Shown piece by piece: positions 1 through 7,632 of a stretch of DNA of 64,000 nt; positions within the stretch are counted from its first letter, which is position 1, and each line of letters starts with the position of its first letter. The stretch comes from Ancylobacter sp. WKF20 (GTDB lineage: Bacteria; Pseudomonadota; Alphaproteobacteria; Rhizobiales; Xanthobacteraceae). The notes below the pieces were generated by a model. It was not told the origin of the DNA and did not search any database. It saw only the letters and a list, made by a program, of their open reading frames with translations. The stretch covers positions 2,604,001 to 2,668,000 of the forward strand of contig NZ_CP121679.1 of assembly GCF_029760895.1 (NCBI RefSeq). Direction: 5' to 3'. The position numbers and the translations under genes were made by a program.

Positions 1-490
1 CGGCGGCGATCAGCCCGTCGCGGACATTGGCGACATAGAGCTTGGCATTGGCCACCGACTGCCAGGCATGCGGGTCGGTGATCTCATGGGCATGGGCGTC
101 CTTGCCATGATCATGGCCGCCCTCTTCCTCTTCCATCTTGCGCGGGGCGACGCCCTTGGTCGCCACGACGATGGTCGCCTTGGTGCCGGACGCCTTGATG
201 AGGCGATTCATCCAGCCCTCGAAGCCGAGGCCGTTGACGAACACAACCTTGGCGGCCGCGACCTTCTTGGCGTCGGCCGGGGCCGGCTGGAACACATGCG
301 CGTCGCCATTCGGCCCAACGAGCGTCGAGACGGCGATGCGGTCGCCACCGACCTCCTTCACGAAGTCGCCGAGGATGGAGAAGGAGGCGACGACGGGGAG
401 CTTGGTGGCAGGCGCGGCATCCTGTGCGAAGGCAGGACCGGCGAGGCCGACGGCCATGGCCGCGGCGATGAGATGACGGCGGGACAGCAT
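1..490 (-). CDS. znuA: Zinc/metal ABC transporter substrate-binding protein, ZnuA-like (C-terminus beyond window)
   Basis: Periplasmic metal-binding protein that would hand Zn(II) (or Mn) to the ZnuB/ZnuC importer encoded just upstream. The first 163 residues are present: a Tat/Sec-like signal (MLSRRHLIAAAMAVGLAGPAFA), the cluster A-1 signature PVVASFSILGDFVKEVGGD, and a conserved GPNGDAHVFQP segment holding the first metal-ligand His. An acidic, His-rich loop (EEEEGGHDHGKDAHAHE) is typical of zinc-specific ZnuA rather than Mn proteins. The ATG at 490 follows a GAGGAG ribosome site. It starts 11 nt after the permease stop, so it is the last gene of the operon. Zinc specificity is inferred from the loop. 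Confidence 0.85.
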   Translation of the reverse strand, partial: MLSRRHLIAAAMAVGLAGPAFAQDAAPATKLPVVASFSILGDFVKEVGGDRIAVSTLVGPNGDAHVFQPAPADAKKVAAAKVVFVNGLGFEGWMNRLIKASGTKATIVVATKGVAPRKMEEEEGGHDHGKDAHAHEITDPHAWQSVANAKLYVANVRDGLIAA

Positions 491-501
491 GGGAATTCTC
501 C

Positions 502-1371
502 TCAGGCTTCGAGATGGCGGCGCGGTACGAGGCGCGGAAGCAGCCCTCCCACCGGCCCGAACAGGACAGACAGCGCGTAGCTCGCGCCGGCGACGAGGAT
601 GATGGACGGGCCCGAGGGCACGCCCGCGTGATAGGAAACAAGAAGGCCAATGACGCCGGACAGCGCCGCGATCAGCACCGACAGGCCGACCATGGCGGTG
701 AGTTCGCGGGTCCAGAACCGTGCCGCTGCGGCGGGCAGCATCATCATGCCGACCGCGAGCAGCGTGCCGAGCGCATGGAAGCCGCCGACGAGGTTCAGCA
801 CCACCAGCGCCAGGAAGACGAGATGGGTCGGCGCCCCGGCCCGGCTGACCGAGCGCAGGAAGCCGGAATCGACACTCTCCAGCACCAGCGGGCGCCAGAG
901 CACGGCCAGCGCCAGCAGGGAGAAGCTGGAGATCGAGACGATGAGCAGCAGCGTCGCGTCGTCCAGCGCCAGCACCGTGCCGAACAGCACGTGCAGCAGG
1001 TCGACATTGGAGCCGCGCAGCGAGACCAGCAGCACGCCCAGCGCCAGCGAGATGAGGTAGAAGGCGGCAAGCGCCGCGTCCTCCTTCATCTGCGTGGCCC
1101 GCGCCACCGCACCGGCGCCGATCGCGACGGCGAAGCCGGCGACAAGGCCGCCAATGGTCATGGCGAAGAGGTTGAGCCCGGCGGCGAGGAAGCCGACCGC
1201 CGCACCCGGCAAGATGGCGTGCGCCATGGCGTCACCGGCGAGGCTCATCCGGCGCAGCATCATGAGCACGCCGATGGGACCGGCGCCGACCGAGAGGGCC
1301 AGCGCGCCGACCAGCGCGCGGCGCATGAAGTCGAACTCGGCGAACGGGGCGATCAGGTATTCGTAGATCAT
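502..1371 (-). CDS. znuB: Zinc/metal ABC transporter permease, ZnuB-like
   Basis: Integral membrane permease of the ABC-3 family (289 residues) that forms the metal channel with ZnuC. The protein is almost entirely hydrophobic with about eight predicted membrane segments, and the family features GPIGVLMMLRRMSLAGDAMAHAILPG and GTLLAVGMMMLPAAAARFW are visible. The start is the ATG at 1371, which overlaps the ATPase stop as ATGA; upstream in-frame extension lies inside the ATPase gene and is not needed. It sits between the ATPase and the binding protein, the usual gene set of a zinc importer. Metal specificity is inferred from the neighbours. Confidence 0.9.
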   Translation of the reverse strand: MIYEYLIAPFAEFDFMRRALVGALALSVGAGPIGVLMMLRRMSLAGDAMAHAILPGAAVGFLAAGLNLFAMTIGGLVAGFAVAIGAGAVARATQMKEDAALAAFYLISLALGVLLVSLRGSNVDLLHVLFGTVLALDDATLLLIVSISSFSLLALAVLWRPLVLESVDSGFLRSVSRAGAPTHLVFLALVVLNLVGGFHALGTLLAVGMMMLPAAAARFWTRELTAMVGLSVLIAALSGVIGLLVSYHAGVPSGPSIILVAGASYALSVLFGPVGGLLPRLVPRRHLEA

Positions 1372-2111
1372 GCCGCCTGCTCCGGCGCGCAGAACGGGGC
1401 GGCATCGTCCCAGGCCTCGCACATGCGGCGGGCGGCGGAGAGGTTCGCCGTGGTCAGCACCTCGCGCGTCTCGCCCCAGGCGACCGGCTCGCGGGCGAGC
1501 AGGAGCGTCTGCGGGAAATGGCTGCGCACCAGTTCGAGATCGTGCAGCACGGCAAGGATGGTCCGCCCCTCGCCATGCCAGCGCTCCACCAGCGCGACGA
1601 GATCGGCGATGGTGCCGGCATCGAGCGCGGTAAAGGGCTCGTCCAGCAGGATCAGCCGCGCCTCCTGCAGCAGCAGCCGCGCGAACAGCGTGCGTTGCAT
1701 CTGCCCGCCCGACAGCGTGCCGATGGGCCGGCGCTCGAAGCCTTCGAGACCGACAGCGGCGATGGCCTGCTCGATCCGGTGCCGATCCCCCCGCCCGATG
1801 CCGCCAAACAGCCCGGCGCGGTGCCACAGCCCCATGGACACAAGGTCATAGACGTCGATCGGGAAGGAGCGGTCGATCTCCGCCGCCTGCGGCAGATAGG
1901 CGATGTCGCGCGCGGCGACCGTGCAGTCGATGCCGCCGGCAAGCGGCGTCAGCACGCCAGCGATGCCCTTGAGCAGCGTCGACTTGCCCGCACCATTGGG
2001 ACCGCAGACCGCGAGCAGCGCGCCCTCGCCCACCTCGCCCTGGAGGTGATGCACCGCCGGGTGGCGCTCATAACCGAGGGTCAGGTCGCGAAAGGCGAGT
2101 ACCTTGCCCAT
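1368..2111 (-). CDS. znuC: Zinc/metal ABC transporter ATP-binding protein, ZnuC-like
   Basis: Cytoplasmic ATPase powering metal import (247 residues). Walker A is CGPNGAGKST, the Q-loop follows DIAYLPQ, the ABC signature is LSGGQMQR, Walker B is LILLDEPFTALD, and the switch His is in VLHDLE. The ATG at 2111 overlaps the stop of the upstream His-rich gene as TGATG, and its own stop overlaps the permease start, so translation of the operon is tightly coupled. Longer in-frame reading upstream to 2195 lies inside the preceding gene and was not used. Confidence 0.92.
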   Translation of the reverse strand: MGKVLAFRDLTLGYERHPAVHHLQGEVGEGALLAVCGPNGAGKSTLLKGIAGVLTPLAGGIDCTVAARDIAYLPQAAEIDRSFPIDVYDLVSMGLWHRAGLFGGIGRGDRHRIEQAIAAVGLEGFERRPIGTLSGGQMQRTLFARLLLQEARLILLDEPFTALDAGTIADLVALVERWHGEGRTILAVLHDLELVRSHFPQTLLLAREPVAWGETREVLTTANLSAARRMCEAWDDAAPFCAPEQAA

Positions 2112-2449
2112 CACAGACCCCCGCCGGAAATAACCGCGATCGCCGCCGCCCAGAGCACCACGGTCAGCGGCAGGGCGATGGCGAGCCGCTGCCATACCGA
2201 CAGGCGCAGCAACGAAAAGCCCGGCTCGGCCATGGGGTGGCGCTGGCCCGGCGCATGGGAATGAGAATGGACGTGATGAAGCGCGTGAGCGTGCGCCGAT
2301 CCGTGATCGTGCGCGTGGCCGTGGTCATGCGCCGGACCAGCCGCGCGGGTCAGACTCCCGTGTGCCGTTACGGCACCCCCCCCCTGCGCCGCCCCTTCGT
2401 CATCGAGGTGACCGTGGGAGGGGGCAGCGAGCTTGGGCAAGGCGGGCAT
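2111..2449 (-). CDS. His-rich single-pass membrane protein heading the zinc importer operon
   Basis: A 112-residue protein with no enzyme domain. Residues 41 to 71 contain about a dozen histidines in HDHGHAHDHG-type runs, followed by one hydrophobic segment near 88 to 108 and a very short tail. The likely role is binding or buffering zinc at the membrane for the ZnuABC importer; this is inference from composition and position as the first gene of the operon. Its coding strand contains a run of nine G (plus-strand C run 2376 to 2384), so the reading frame upstream of that run depends on an exact homopolymer count. The ATG at 2449 is the best available start. Confidence 0.7.
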   Translation of the reverse strand: MPALPKLAAPSHGHLDDEGAAQGGGAVTAHGSLTRAAGPAHDHGHAHDHGSAHAHALHHVHSHSHAPGQRHPMAEPGFSLLRLSVWQRLAIALPLTVVLWAAAIAVISGGGL

Positions 2450-2473
2450 GAAGACAACTCCGTGGGCACATCT

Positions 2474-2521
2474 GATACATCATATCCCACGCGCCCGTCC
2501 AGCCCTTCGATACTTTATATC
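2474..2521. promoter_or_regulatory. Twin GATAC-N-TATC dyads, candidate Zur operators
   Basis: Two 13-bp partial palindromes, GATACATCATATC (2474-2486) and GATACTTTATATC (2509-2521), lie 25 to 72 bp upstream of the zinc operon, 35 bp apart start to start. The region is AT-rich against a GC-rich background. Alphaproteobacterial Zur boxes have a GTTATA-N-TATAAC core, and each copy matches 9 of 13 positions of that core as I recall it. Regulation by Zur is inference; the same region is also upstream of the divergent ppa gene. Confidence 0.45.
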
Positions 2522-2675
2522 AGCGCCCACCTCGTGGTCGTGACCGACACGCCGGCGGGCGGCTCTCACCAAAGGGATCGTGCTTTCCCGTCTCGACGCC
2601 GTCGCCTCGCCGACTTAATAGAGGGCCGACTTTGCCCGCCGGCGCGGCCGGCCTGTTCGACCTGGGAGCCCGTTC

Positions 2676-3203
2676 ATGGACATTTCACGCATCTCGATCG
2701 GCCCGAATCCCCCCGACGAGGTTCACGCCATCATCGAAATCCCGGCCGGCGGCGCGCCGGTGAAGTATGAGCTCGACAAGGAGTCGGGCGCGCTCTTCGT
2801 CGACCGCTTCCTGCACACGCCGATGTTCTATCCGGGCAATTACGGCTTCATCCCCAACACGCTGGGTGACGATGGCGACCCGCTCGACATCATCGTCGTC
2901 TCGCCGATCCCGCTGCTGGCCGGCTCCGTTATCGCCGCGCGCCCGGTCGGCGTGCTGATGATGACCGACGAGAAGGGCGGCGACGAGAAGATCCTCGCTG
3001 TGCCGGCGGACTCGGTTTACCCCTACCACTCCAAGGTCAAGACCTGCGATGACCTGCCGCCGCTCGTCCTTGAGCAGGTGGCCCACTTCTTCACCCACTA
3101 CAAGGATCTGGAGAAGGGCAAGAAGGTCAGCGTCGCCGATTGGGAAGGCGTCGACCGCGCCCGCGAGATCATCCTGCAGGCGATCGAAAACGCCAAGAAG
3201 TGA
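2676..3203 (+). CDS. ppa: Inorganic pyrophosphatase, family I
   Basis: Soluble cytoplasmic enzyme that hydrolyses pyrophosphate to phosphate, pulling biosynthetic reactions forward. Length (175 residues) is normal for bacterial family I. The signature D66-G-D68-P-L-D71, the FVDRFLHTPMFYPGNYGFIP core and the Lys/Tyr active-site residues (VKYE near 29-32, HYKDLEKGKK near the C-terminus) are all present. It is monocistronic: divergent from the zinc operon and closed by a strong terminator at 3239. Confidence 0.97.
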   Translation: MDISRISIGPNPPDEVHAIIEIPAGGAPVKYELDKESGALFVDRFLHTPMFYPGNYGFIPNTLGDDGDPLDIIVVSPIPLLAGSVIAARPVGVLMMTDEKGGDEKILAVPADSVYPYHSKVKTCDDLPPLVLEQVAHFFTHYKDLEKGKKVSVADWEGVDRAREIILQAIENAKK

Positions 3204-3238
3204 CGCGCGCGGCCTCGGCCGCGACGCATCTGAACTCA

Positions 3239-3267
3239 GGCCGCCGGCTCAACCCGGCGGCCTTTGG
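3239..3267 (+). terminator. Rho-independent terminator of ppa
   Basis: A perfect 9-bp stem GGCCGCCGG (3239-3247) pairs with CCGGCGGCC (3254-3262) around a 6-nt loop and is followed by TTT. It lies 35 nt after the ppa stop codon. Confidence 0.8.
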
Positions 3268-3311
3268 CATTCTGGTTGCTGGTGGGAGCCTACCCCCATG
3301 CCGGAGTGCCC

Positions 3312-4031
3312 ATGCCCCTCACCTATTCTGACCGCGGCAGCTACCGCGACCGTATCATTCCCGACGCCGAACTGCCGGAACTCGGGCCTCCGCCCTATCG
3401 CGACAGCTACCCCGTCCGGTTGCCTGACGGCGACTGGGCCGACCTGCCCTTCCTCGCTTTGCCGCCCGATTTCGAGACGGCCATCGCCTATCTCTGCATC
3501 ACCGAGAACTCCTTCGCGCTGGAAGACCGGCTCTCCACCGCGATCGCCGATCAGGTGCGCCACCTCGCGCCGGAAATCGTCGTCGGCATGCCGACCCTCG
3601 GCATGGTGCTCGCCGCCTCGGTGGCGAAGAAGCTCGGCCACCCGCACTATGTGCCGCTGAGCTATTCGCGCAAATTCTGGTTCGAGGACGAACTCTCCAT
3701 ACCGGTGATCTCGATCACCAGCCCGCTCAAGCCCAAGACGGTGTTCATCGACCCGCGCCTGCTGGAGCGGCTGGAGGACAAGCGCGTGCTGCTGGTCGAG
3801 GACGTCATCTCCACAGGCGGCACGGTTTCCGCCGAGCTGGAACTGATGCGGCGCATCGGCGCCAATGTTGTTGGCGTCGCCACCGCGATCAAGGAAACCA
3901 ATGTCTGGCAGAAGACGCTCGGCGCCATAGACCCGGCCTGGCCGGGCCTCGTCCATGCGCCGATCTCCTGCCCGCTGTTCCGCAAGGGCGAGGGCGGCTG
4001 GTATCCGGATTGGTCGACCCTGCCCGCCTGA
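3312..4031 (+). CDS. Phosphoribosyltransferase family protein
   Basis: A type I phosphoribosyltransferase fold protein of 239 residues. The PRPP-binding loop LLVEDVISTGGTVSA sits at residues 160-174, with hydrophobic strands before the acidic pair E163-D164. The family uses PRPP to make nucleotides from a base, but the substrate cannot be assigned; the N-terminal 60 residues are outside the common core. The ATG at 3312 was chosen because a GGAG site lies 6 nt upstream; in-frame TTG at 3264 falls in the ppa terminator. The neighbouring N-heterocycle island makes base salvage tempting, but the two genes are convergent and need not be related. Confidence 0.85.
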   Translation: MPLTYSDRGSYRDRIIPDAELPELGPPPYRDSYPVRLPDGDWADLPFLALPPDFETAIAYLCITENSFALEDRLSTAIADQVRHLAPEIVVGMPTLGMVLAASVAKKLGHPHYVPLSYSRKFWFEDELSIPVISITSPLKPKTVFIDPRLLERLEDKRVLLVEDVISTGGTVSAELELMRRIGANVVGVATAIKETNVWQKTLGAIDPAWPGLVHAPISCPLFRKGEGGWYPDWSTLPA

Positions 4032-4049
4032 CAGCGCGGGCGCCAACGT

Positions 4050-5090
4050 TCAGTCGGAAAAGCCCATCCCGGCGAGCGCCCGACGCAACGCCGCGCCGAC
4101 CTTCACCCCGTGCCGCGCGGCACGGGCGCGGTTAGTGAGCCGCCGTGTGCCCGGCAGCCGCGCGCCGGGCTCACGCTCGATAGCGGCGGCGAGGCGCTCG
4201 AGATGATCGAGATAGGCGTCGCCCGCCAGCCGGCCGGGGTCGATGGCGATGATGAGCTGCCCCACCGCCGCCGGCGGGCCCTTGCCATCGAAGAAGCTGG
4301 GCGCGTCGAAGGAGAAGGTCGAGGCCGTGAGCGCCGCCGCCATCACCTCGATGATGAAGGCCAGCGCCGTGCCCTTGGCGTCGCCCATCGGCACCATGGT
4401 CCCAGCGAGCGCGCTCTTGGCATCGGTGGTCGGGTTGCCGTCCACGTCGAAGGCCCAGCCCTCGGGAATGGAAGCGTCGCCCCGCTGCACGGCGGCGAGG
4501 ATGTTGCCGCGCGCCACCTTGGCCACAGACAGGTCCACCACCGCCGGCGGGCGGTCCTTCAATGGCGTAGCGAAGGCGATCGGGTTGGTCCCGAACACCG
4601 CCTTCTTGCCGCCCCAGGGCGCAATCGAGGCGGAGGCATTGGCGAAGGCCAGGCCGACCAGACCGCGCATGGCCAACGCCTCCACCGGCTGGCCGGCCAC
4701 GCCGAAATGGCTGGAGCGGCGGATCGCCAGCAGGCCGATGCCGCTCTCGCGCGCGGCCTCCGCCAGCAGCGGCAGGCCCTGCTCGATCGCGGGATAGGCA
4801 AAGCCGTTTCCGGCATCCACGGCCACCAGCGCCGGCGTCAGGCGCTGGGCGCGCGGCACGGCATGGCCGTCGATCTTGCCCGCGGCCACCATGGCCGAAT
4901 AGCTCGGCAGGCGGGCAAGGCCATGGGTACCGAGTCCATCCGCCTCCGCCGCCACCAGCGCCGCGGCGGTGAGGCGGGCATTGTCCGGCGCGGTGTTGAA
5001 ATGCTCGAGCACGCGGGCGGCATAGGCCCGCGCCTCCTCCACGCTCAGTTCCATCTCGGGAAGCGGCGCGCCAGCGACCGAGCCTTCCAT
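4050..5090 (-). CDS. Ldh_2 family (malate/L-lactate-type) NAD(P)-dependent dehydrogenase
   Basis: An oxidoreductase of the malate/L-sulfolactate/ureidoglycolate dehydrogenase family (PF02615), 346 residues, which reduces 2-oxo acids or cyclic imines with NAD(P)H. Family marks are GLGTHGLARLPSY (H56), the catalytic-His segment RRSSHFGVAG (H128), the nucleotide-binding AFANASASIAPWGG and FGTNPIAFATP. Members include ureidoglycolate dehydrogenase (AllD) and delta-1-piperideine-2-carboxylate reductase, so an imine or ureido substrate fits the context. Its ATG overlaps the creatininase stop as TGATG. The exact substrate is unknown. Confidence 0.88.
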   Translation of the reverse strand: MEGSVAGAPLPEMELSVEEARAYAARVLEHFNTAPDNARLTAAALVAAEADGLGTHGLARLPSYSAMVAAGKIDGHAVPRAQRLTPALVAVDAGNGFAYPAIEQGLPLLAEAARESGIGLLAIRRSSHFGVAGQPVEALAMRGLVGLAFANASASIAPWGGKKAVFGTNPIAFATPLKDRPPAVVDLSVAKVARGNILAAVQRGDASIPEGWAFDVDGNPTTDAKSALAGTMVPMGDAKGTALAFIIEVMAAALTASTFSFDAPSFFDGKGPPAAVGQLIIAIDPGRLAGDAYLDHLERLAAAIEREPGARLPGTRRLTNRARAARHGVKVGAALRRALAGMGFSD

Positions 5091-5908
5091 CAGAGCGCGC
5101 TCCCGCCGAGCGGACCGGCCGGCAGTCGAGAAAGATCAAAGCGCTGCACATCGGCCAGCAGCTCGACAAAAGCGCGGGCGCCGAAATGCGCACAGGTCTC
5201 GCCCTTCTCGGGGCTCGCCTGCGTGGCATCGCCCATCGCGCCGGTGGGCTGGATGTCCTGCGCCATCCAGCCGAAGCCGGCCGGGCTGCCGGCGCGCAGG
5301 AAGGCGAATTCCTGCTCCATGGCGAGCGTCACCGGCGGGAAGTCGGCGATCTCGCTCTCCCGCACCGTGTCGGGCCGGAAATTCATCATCAGCGAGGTCT
5401 CGACCCCACCGGCATGAATGCCGTGCTGGCGCTCCTGCGCCGAGAACAGCCCCTCCGGGTAGCCGAAGCGGTGCCAGGAGACGTGGACCGCCAGCATGCC
5501 GAGGCGCGCCCGCAGCTCGCGCGCCACGATGTCGATCACCGAGACATTGCCACCATGCGAATTGACGATGACCAGCTTGCGCACGCCCGCGCGGTAGACG
5601 CTCTCGCCGATCTCGGTCCAGGCACGCATCACCGTCTCGGAGGAAAGCGTCAGCGTGCCCGGATAGAACAGATGCTCATTCGACTTGCCGATGGCCTGCA
5701 TCGGCAGGAACACCGCCGGAATGTCATCCGGCAGCAGGCGGGCCACCTCCTTCAGATAGCCCTCGCCGATGAACGCATCGACACCGACCGGCAGATGCGG
5801 GCCATGCTGCTCCACCGCCGCCACCGGCAGAACGGCGATCCAGTTCGCGGTGTCCCCGGCCTGAAAATCGGTCCAGGTGAGTTCGGTCCAGAAGCGTTTG
5901 GGCGGCAT
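5090..5908 (-). CDS. Creatininase-family amidohydrolase
   Basis: A 272-residue metal-dependent hydrolase of the creatininase/MftE/FAPy-deformylase superfamily (PF02633), acting on cyclic amides or formamides in the cytoplasm. The ligand pattern E33-x-H35 with D44 (VEQHGPHLPVGVD), the NSHGGN motif (H118) and GIHAGGVETSLMM (E170) are intact, so it should be active. The start is ATG 5908; extension upstream to 6013 has Arg-rich non-family sequence. It lies 37 nt after the Rid gene and overlaps the dehydrogenase start. Creatinine itself is one candidate substrate, but the family is broad. Confidence 0.9.
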   Translation of the reverse strand: MPPKRFWTELTWTDFQAGDTANWIAVLPVAAVEQHGPHLPVGVDAFIGEGYLKEVARLLPDDIPAVFLPMQAIGKSNEHLFYPGTLTLSSETVMRAWTEIGESVYRAGVRKLVIVNSHGGNVSVIDIVARELRARLGMLAVHVSWHRFGYPEGLFSAQERQHGIHAGGVETSLMMNFRPDTVRESEIADFPPVTLAMEQEFAFLRAGSPAGFGWMAQDIQPTGAMGDATQASPEKGETCAHFGARAFVELLADVQRFDLSRLPAGPLGGSAL

Positions 5909-5945
5909 GGCAGGCGATCCGGTTCGTGACGGGGCGGTTCTAGGA

Positions 5946-6335
5946 TCAATCCGCCTTCGCCGCCAGCGCCTCGATCTCGACCTTGAATTCCGGCCGGGCG
6001 AAACCGGACACAATCATCAGCGTCGAGGCCGGCGGCGGATCGACGATGAAGCGGTCGCGCGCCGCCATGTAACCGGCAAGATAGGCCCGGTCGGTGACAT
6101 AAGCGTTGAGACGGACAATGTCGCCCGACCCCATGCCAGCTTCGGCCAGGCAGGCGCGGATGGCGCGGAAGCAGAGCGCGGCCTGCGCTTCCACATCCTC
6201 AGGGATCACGTCATCTTCGGTGATGCCGAGCTGGCCGGAGACCAGCAGGAGGCGCGCGCCGGCCGGCACCTCGACAGCGTGACTGTAGCGGGCGAAGGGG
6301 CGCCGGACACCGGCGGGGATCAGATGGCGAAGCAT
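5946..6335 (-). CDS. RidA/YjgF-family protein lacking the catalytic arginine
   Basis: A 129-residue Rid-superfamily protein. Rid proteins hydrolyse reactive enamines and imines from amino acid or pyrimidine breakdown. The fold-defining stretches LLLVSGQLGI, VVxLNAYVTD-type strand and FKVEIEALA are present. In RidA the key Arg follows Pro-Ala (PAR); here the aligned position reads PAST, so Ser replaces it, which places the protein in another Rid subfamily without proven deaminase activity. It heads the minus-strand trio and diverges from the ABC importer, so it may work on a pathway intermediate. Confidence 0.88.
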   Translation of the reverse strand: MLRHLIPAGVRRPFARYSHAVEVPAGARLLLVSGQLGITEDDVIPEDVEAQAALCFRAIRACLAEAGMGSGDIVRLNAYVTDRAYLAGYMAARDRFIVDPPPASTLMIVSGFARPEFKVEIEALAAKAD

Positions 6336-6494
6336 GGGGCAAGGCTAGGCGCGGGCGGGGCTCGGCGCAATCGCCACGCCGGATGCGACGACCCATCCAA
6401 GCCCTATGTGCATCCGTATTAAGCTCGCCTATCATGGTGGCAGTGCTTCGCCCTCACCCCTGATCGCCGCTCTTCGCACCGGATGGAGACATCG

Positions 6495-7508
6495 ATGCGC
6501 CTGCGTCTTCCGCGCCTGCGTTTTCCTCGGATCGCCGCCCTGGCGGCCCTCGCCTGCGCCGCCTTCACCGCTCCTGCCCTCGCCGCTGACAAGGTGACCT
6601 TCGGCACCAATTGGGTGGCGCAGGCCGAGCATGGCGGCTTCTACCAGGCGGTGGTGGACGGCACCTATGCGAAATACGGGCTGAACGTCACCATCCTGCC
6701 GGGCGGCCCGCAGGCCAATAACCGGCTGCTGCTGCCGGTCGGCAAGATCGACTTCTACATGGGCGCCAACATGCTGCAGGCGTTCGATTCGGTGAAGGAA
6801 GGCATTCCCACCGTCATCGTCGCCGCGCTGTTCCAGAAAGACCCGCAGGTTCTCATCGCCCACCCGGATGTGACCAAGTTCGAGGATCTGAAGACCCGCC
6901 CCCTGTTCATCTCCAAGGAGGGTCTGGCGAGCTACTACCAGTGGCTGGTGAAGGATTTCGGCTTCTCGGAAAATCAGGTGAAGCCTTACACCTTCAACGT
7001 CGCGCCCTTCCTCGCCGACAAGAACAGCGCCATGCAGGGCTACATCACCTCCGAGCCCTATGCGGTGGAGAAGGAAGGCAAGTTCAAGCCCTCGCTCTTC
7101 CTGCTGGCCGATCAGGGTTTCGATACCTACTCGACTACCATCGAGACCCGCAGCGAACTGGTGAAGACCAACCCCGATCTGGTGCAGCGCTTCGTCGATG
7201 CCTCGATCATCGGCTGGTACAACTATCTCTACGGCGACAACACCAAGGCGAACGCGCTGATCAAGAAGGACAATCCGGAAATGACGGATGAGATGATCGC
7301 CTTCTCCATCGCCAAGCTGAAGGAGTATGGCATCGTCGATTCCGGGGACACCAAGACGCTCGGCGTCGGCGCCATGACGGATGCGAAGATCACCAGCTTC
7401 TTCGACAAGATGGTCCGCGCTGGCGTGGTGAACGGCGACATCGACTACAAGAAATCCTATACGCTGCAATTCGTGAACAAGGGCGTGGGCAAGGATCTCG
7501 CGAAGTAG
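6495..7508 (+). CDS. NMT1/THI5-like ABC transporter substrate-binding protein
   Basis: Secreted solute-binding protein (337 residues) with a signal peptide ending near PALAADK. The mature start resembles the hydroxymethylpyrimidine/nitrogen-heterocycle binding proteins of the ThiY/THI5 group (FGTNWVAQAEHGGFYQAVVDG, KYGLNVTILPGG). The ATG at 6495 is preferred over 6483 because GGAG at 6485-6488 is correctly spaced for it. It opens the importer operon; the ATPase follows after a 124-nt gap holding a palindromic element that may stabilise this upstream message. The ligand is probably a pyrimidine-like heterocycle, by family only. Confidence 0.88.
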   Translation: MRLRLPRLRFPRIAALAALACAAFTAPALAADKVTFGTNWVAQAEHGGFYQAVVDGTYAKYGLNVTILPGGPQANNRLLLPVGKIDFYMGANMLQAFDSVKEGIPTVIVAALFQKDPQVLIAHPDVTKFEDLKTRPLFISKEGLASYYQWLVKDFGFSENQVKPYTFNVAPFLADKNSAMQGYITSEPYAVEKEGKFKPSLFLLADQGFDTYSTTIETRSELVKTNPDLVQRFVDASIIGWYNYLYGDNTKANALIKKDNPEMTDEMIAFSIAKLKEYGIVDSGDTKTLGVGAMTDAKITSFFDKMVRAGVVNGDIDYKKSYTLQFVNKGVGKDLAK

Positions 7509-7546
7509 CGGATGGCGACGCTGGCGGACGATCCGCGCCGACTTTC

Positions 7547-7627
7547 CGTCATCCCGGACGGCCGCACGGCCGATCCGGGATCGGCTCGCAGATGGAGAGC
7601 GATCCCGGCTCTTCGGCCGGGATGACG
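7547..7627. repeat. Nested palindromic intergenic element (REP-like)
   Basis: Outer arms CGTCATCCCGG (7547-7557) and CCGGGATGACG (7617-7627) are perfect inverted repeats. Inside are a 17-bp palindrome GCCGATCCGGGATCGGC (7569-7585) and a second hairpin ATCCCGGC/GCCGGGAT (7602-7609 with 7616-7623). Elements with CGTCATCCCGG ends are common between genes in Alphaproteobacteria. Here it separates the binding-protein gene from the ATPase gene. Confidence 0.75.
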
Positions 7628-7632
7628 AGACA

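Noticed and set aside
514..1851. 445-residue open frame opposite the zinc permease and ATPase
   Set aside because: Antisense to two clear genes with membrane and ATPase motifs; composition is non-protein-like.
2237..2770. 177-residue plus-strand frame before ppa
   Set aside because: Overlaps the His-rich gene antisense and the ppa start in another frame; no family pattern.
6336..6494. Possible TPP riboswitch before the THI5-like binding protein
   Set aside because: The conserved thi-box cores (CUGAGA and the ACCUGAUCUGG-like part) are not present, and the leader is short.
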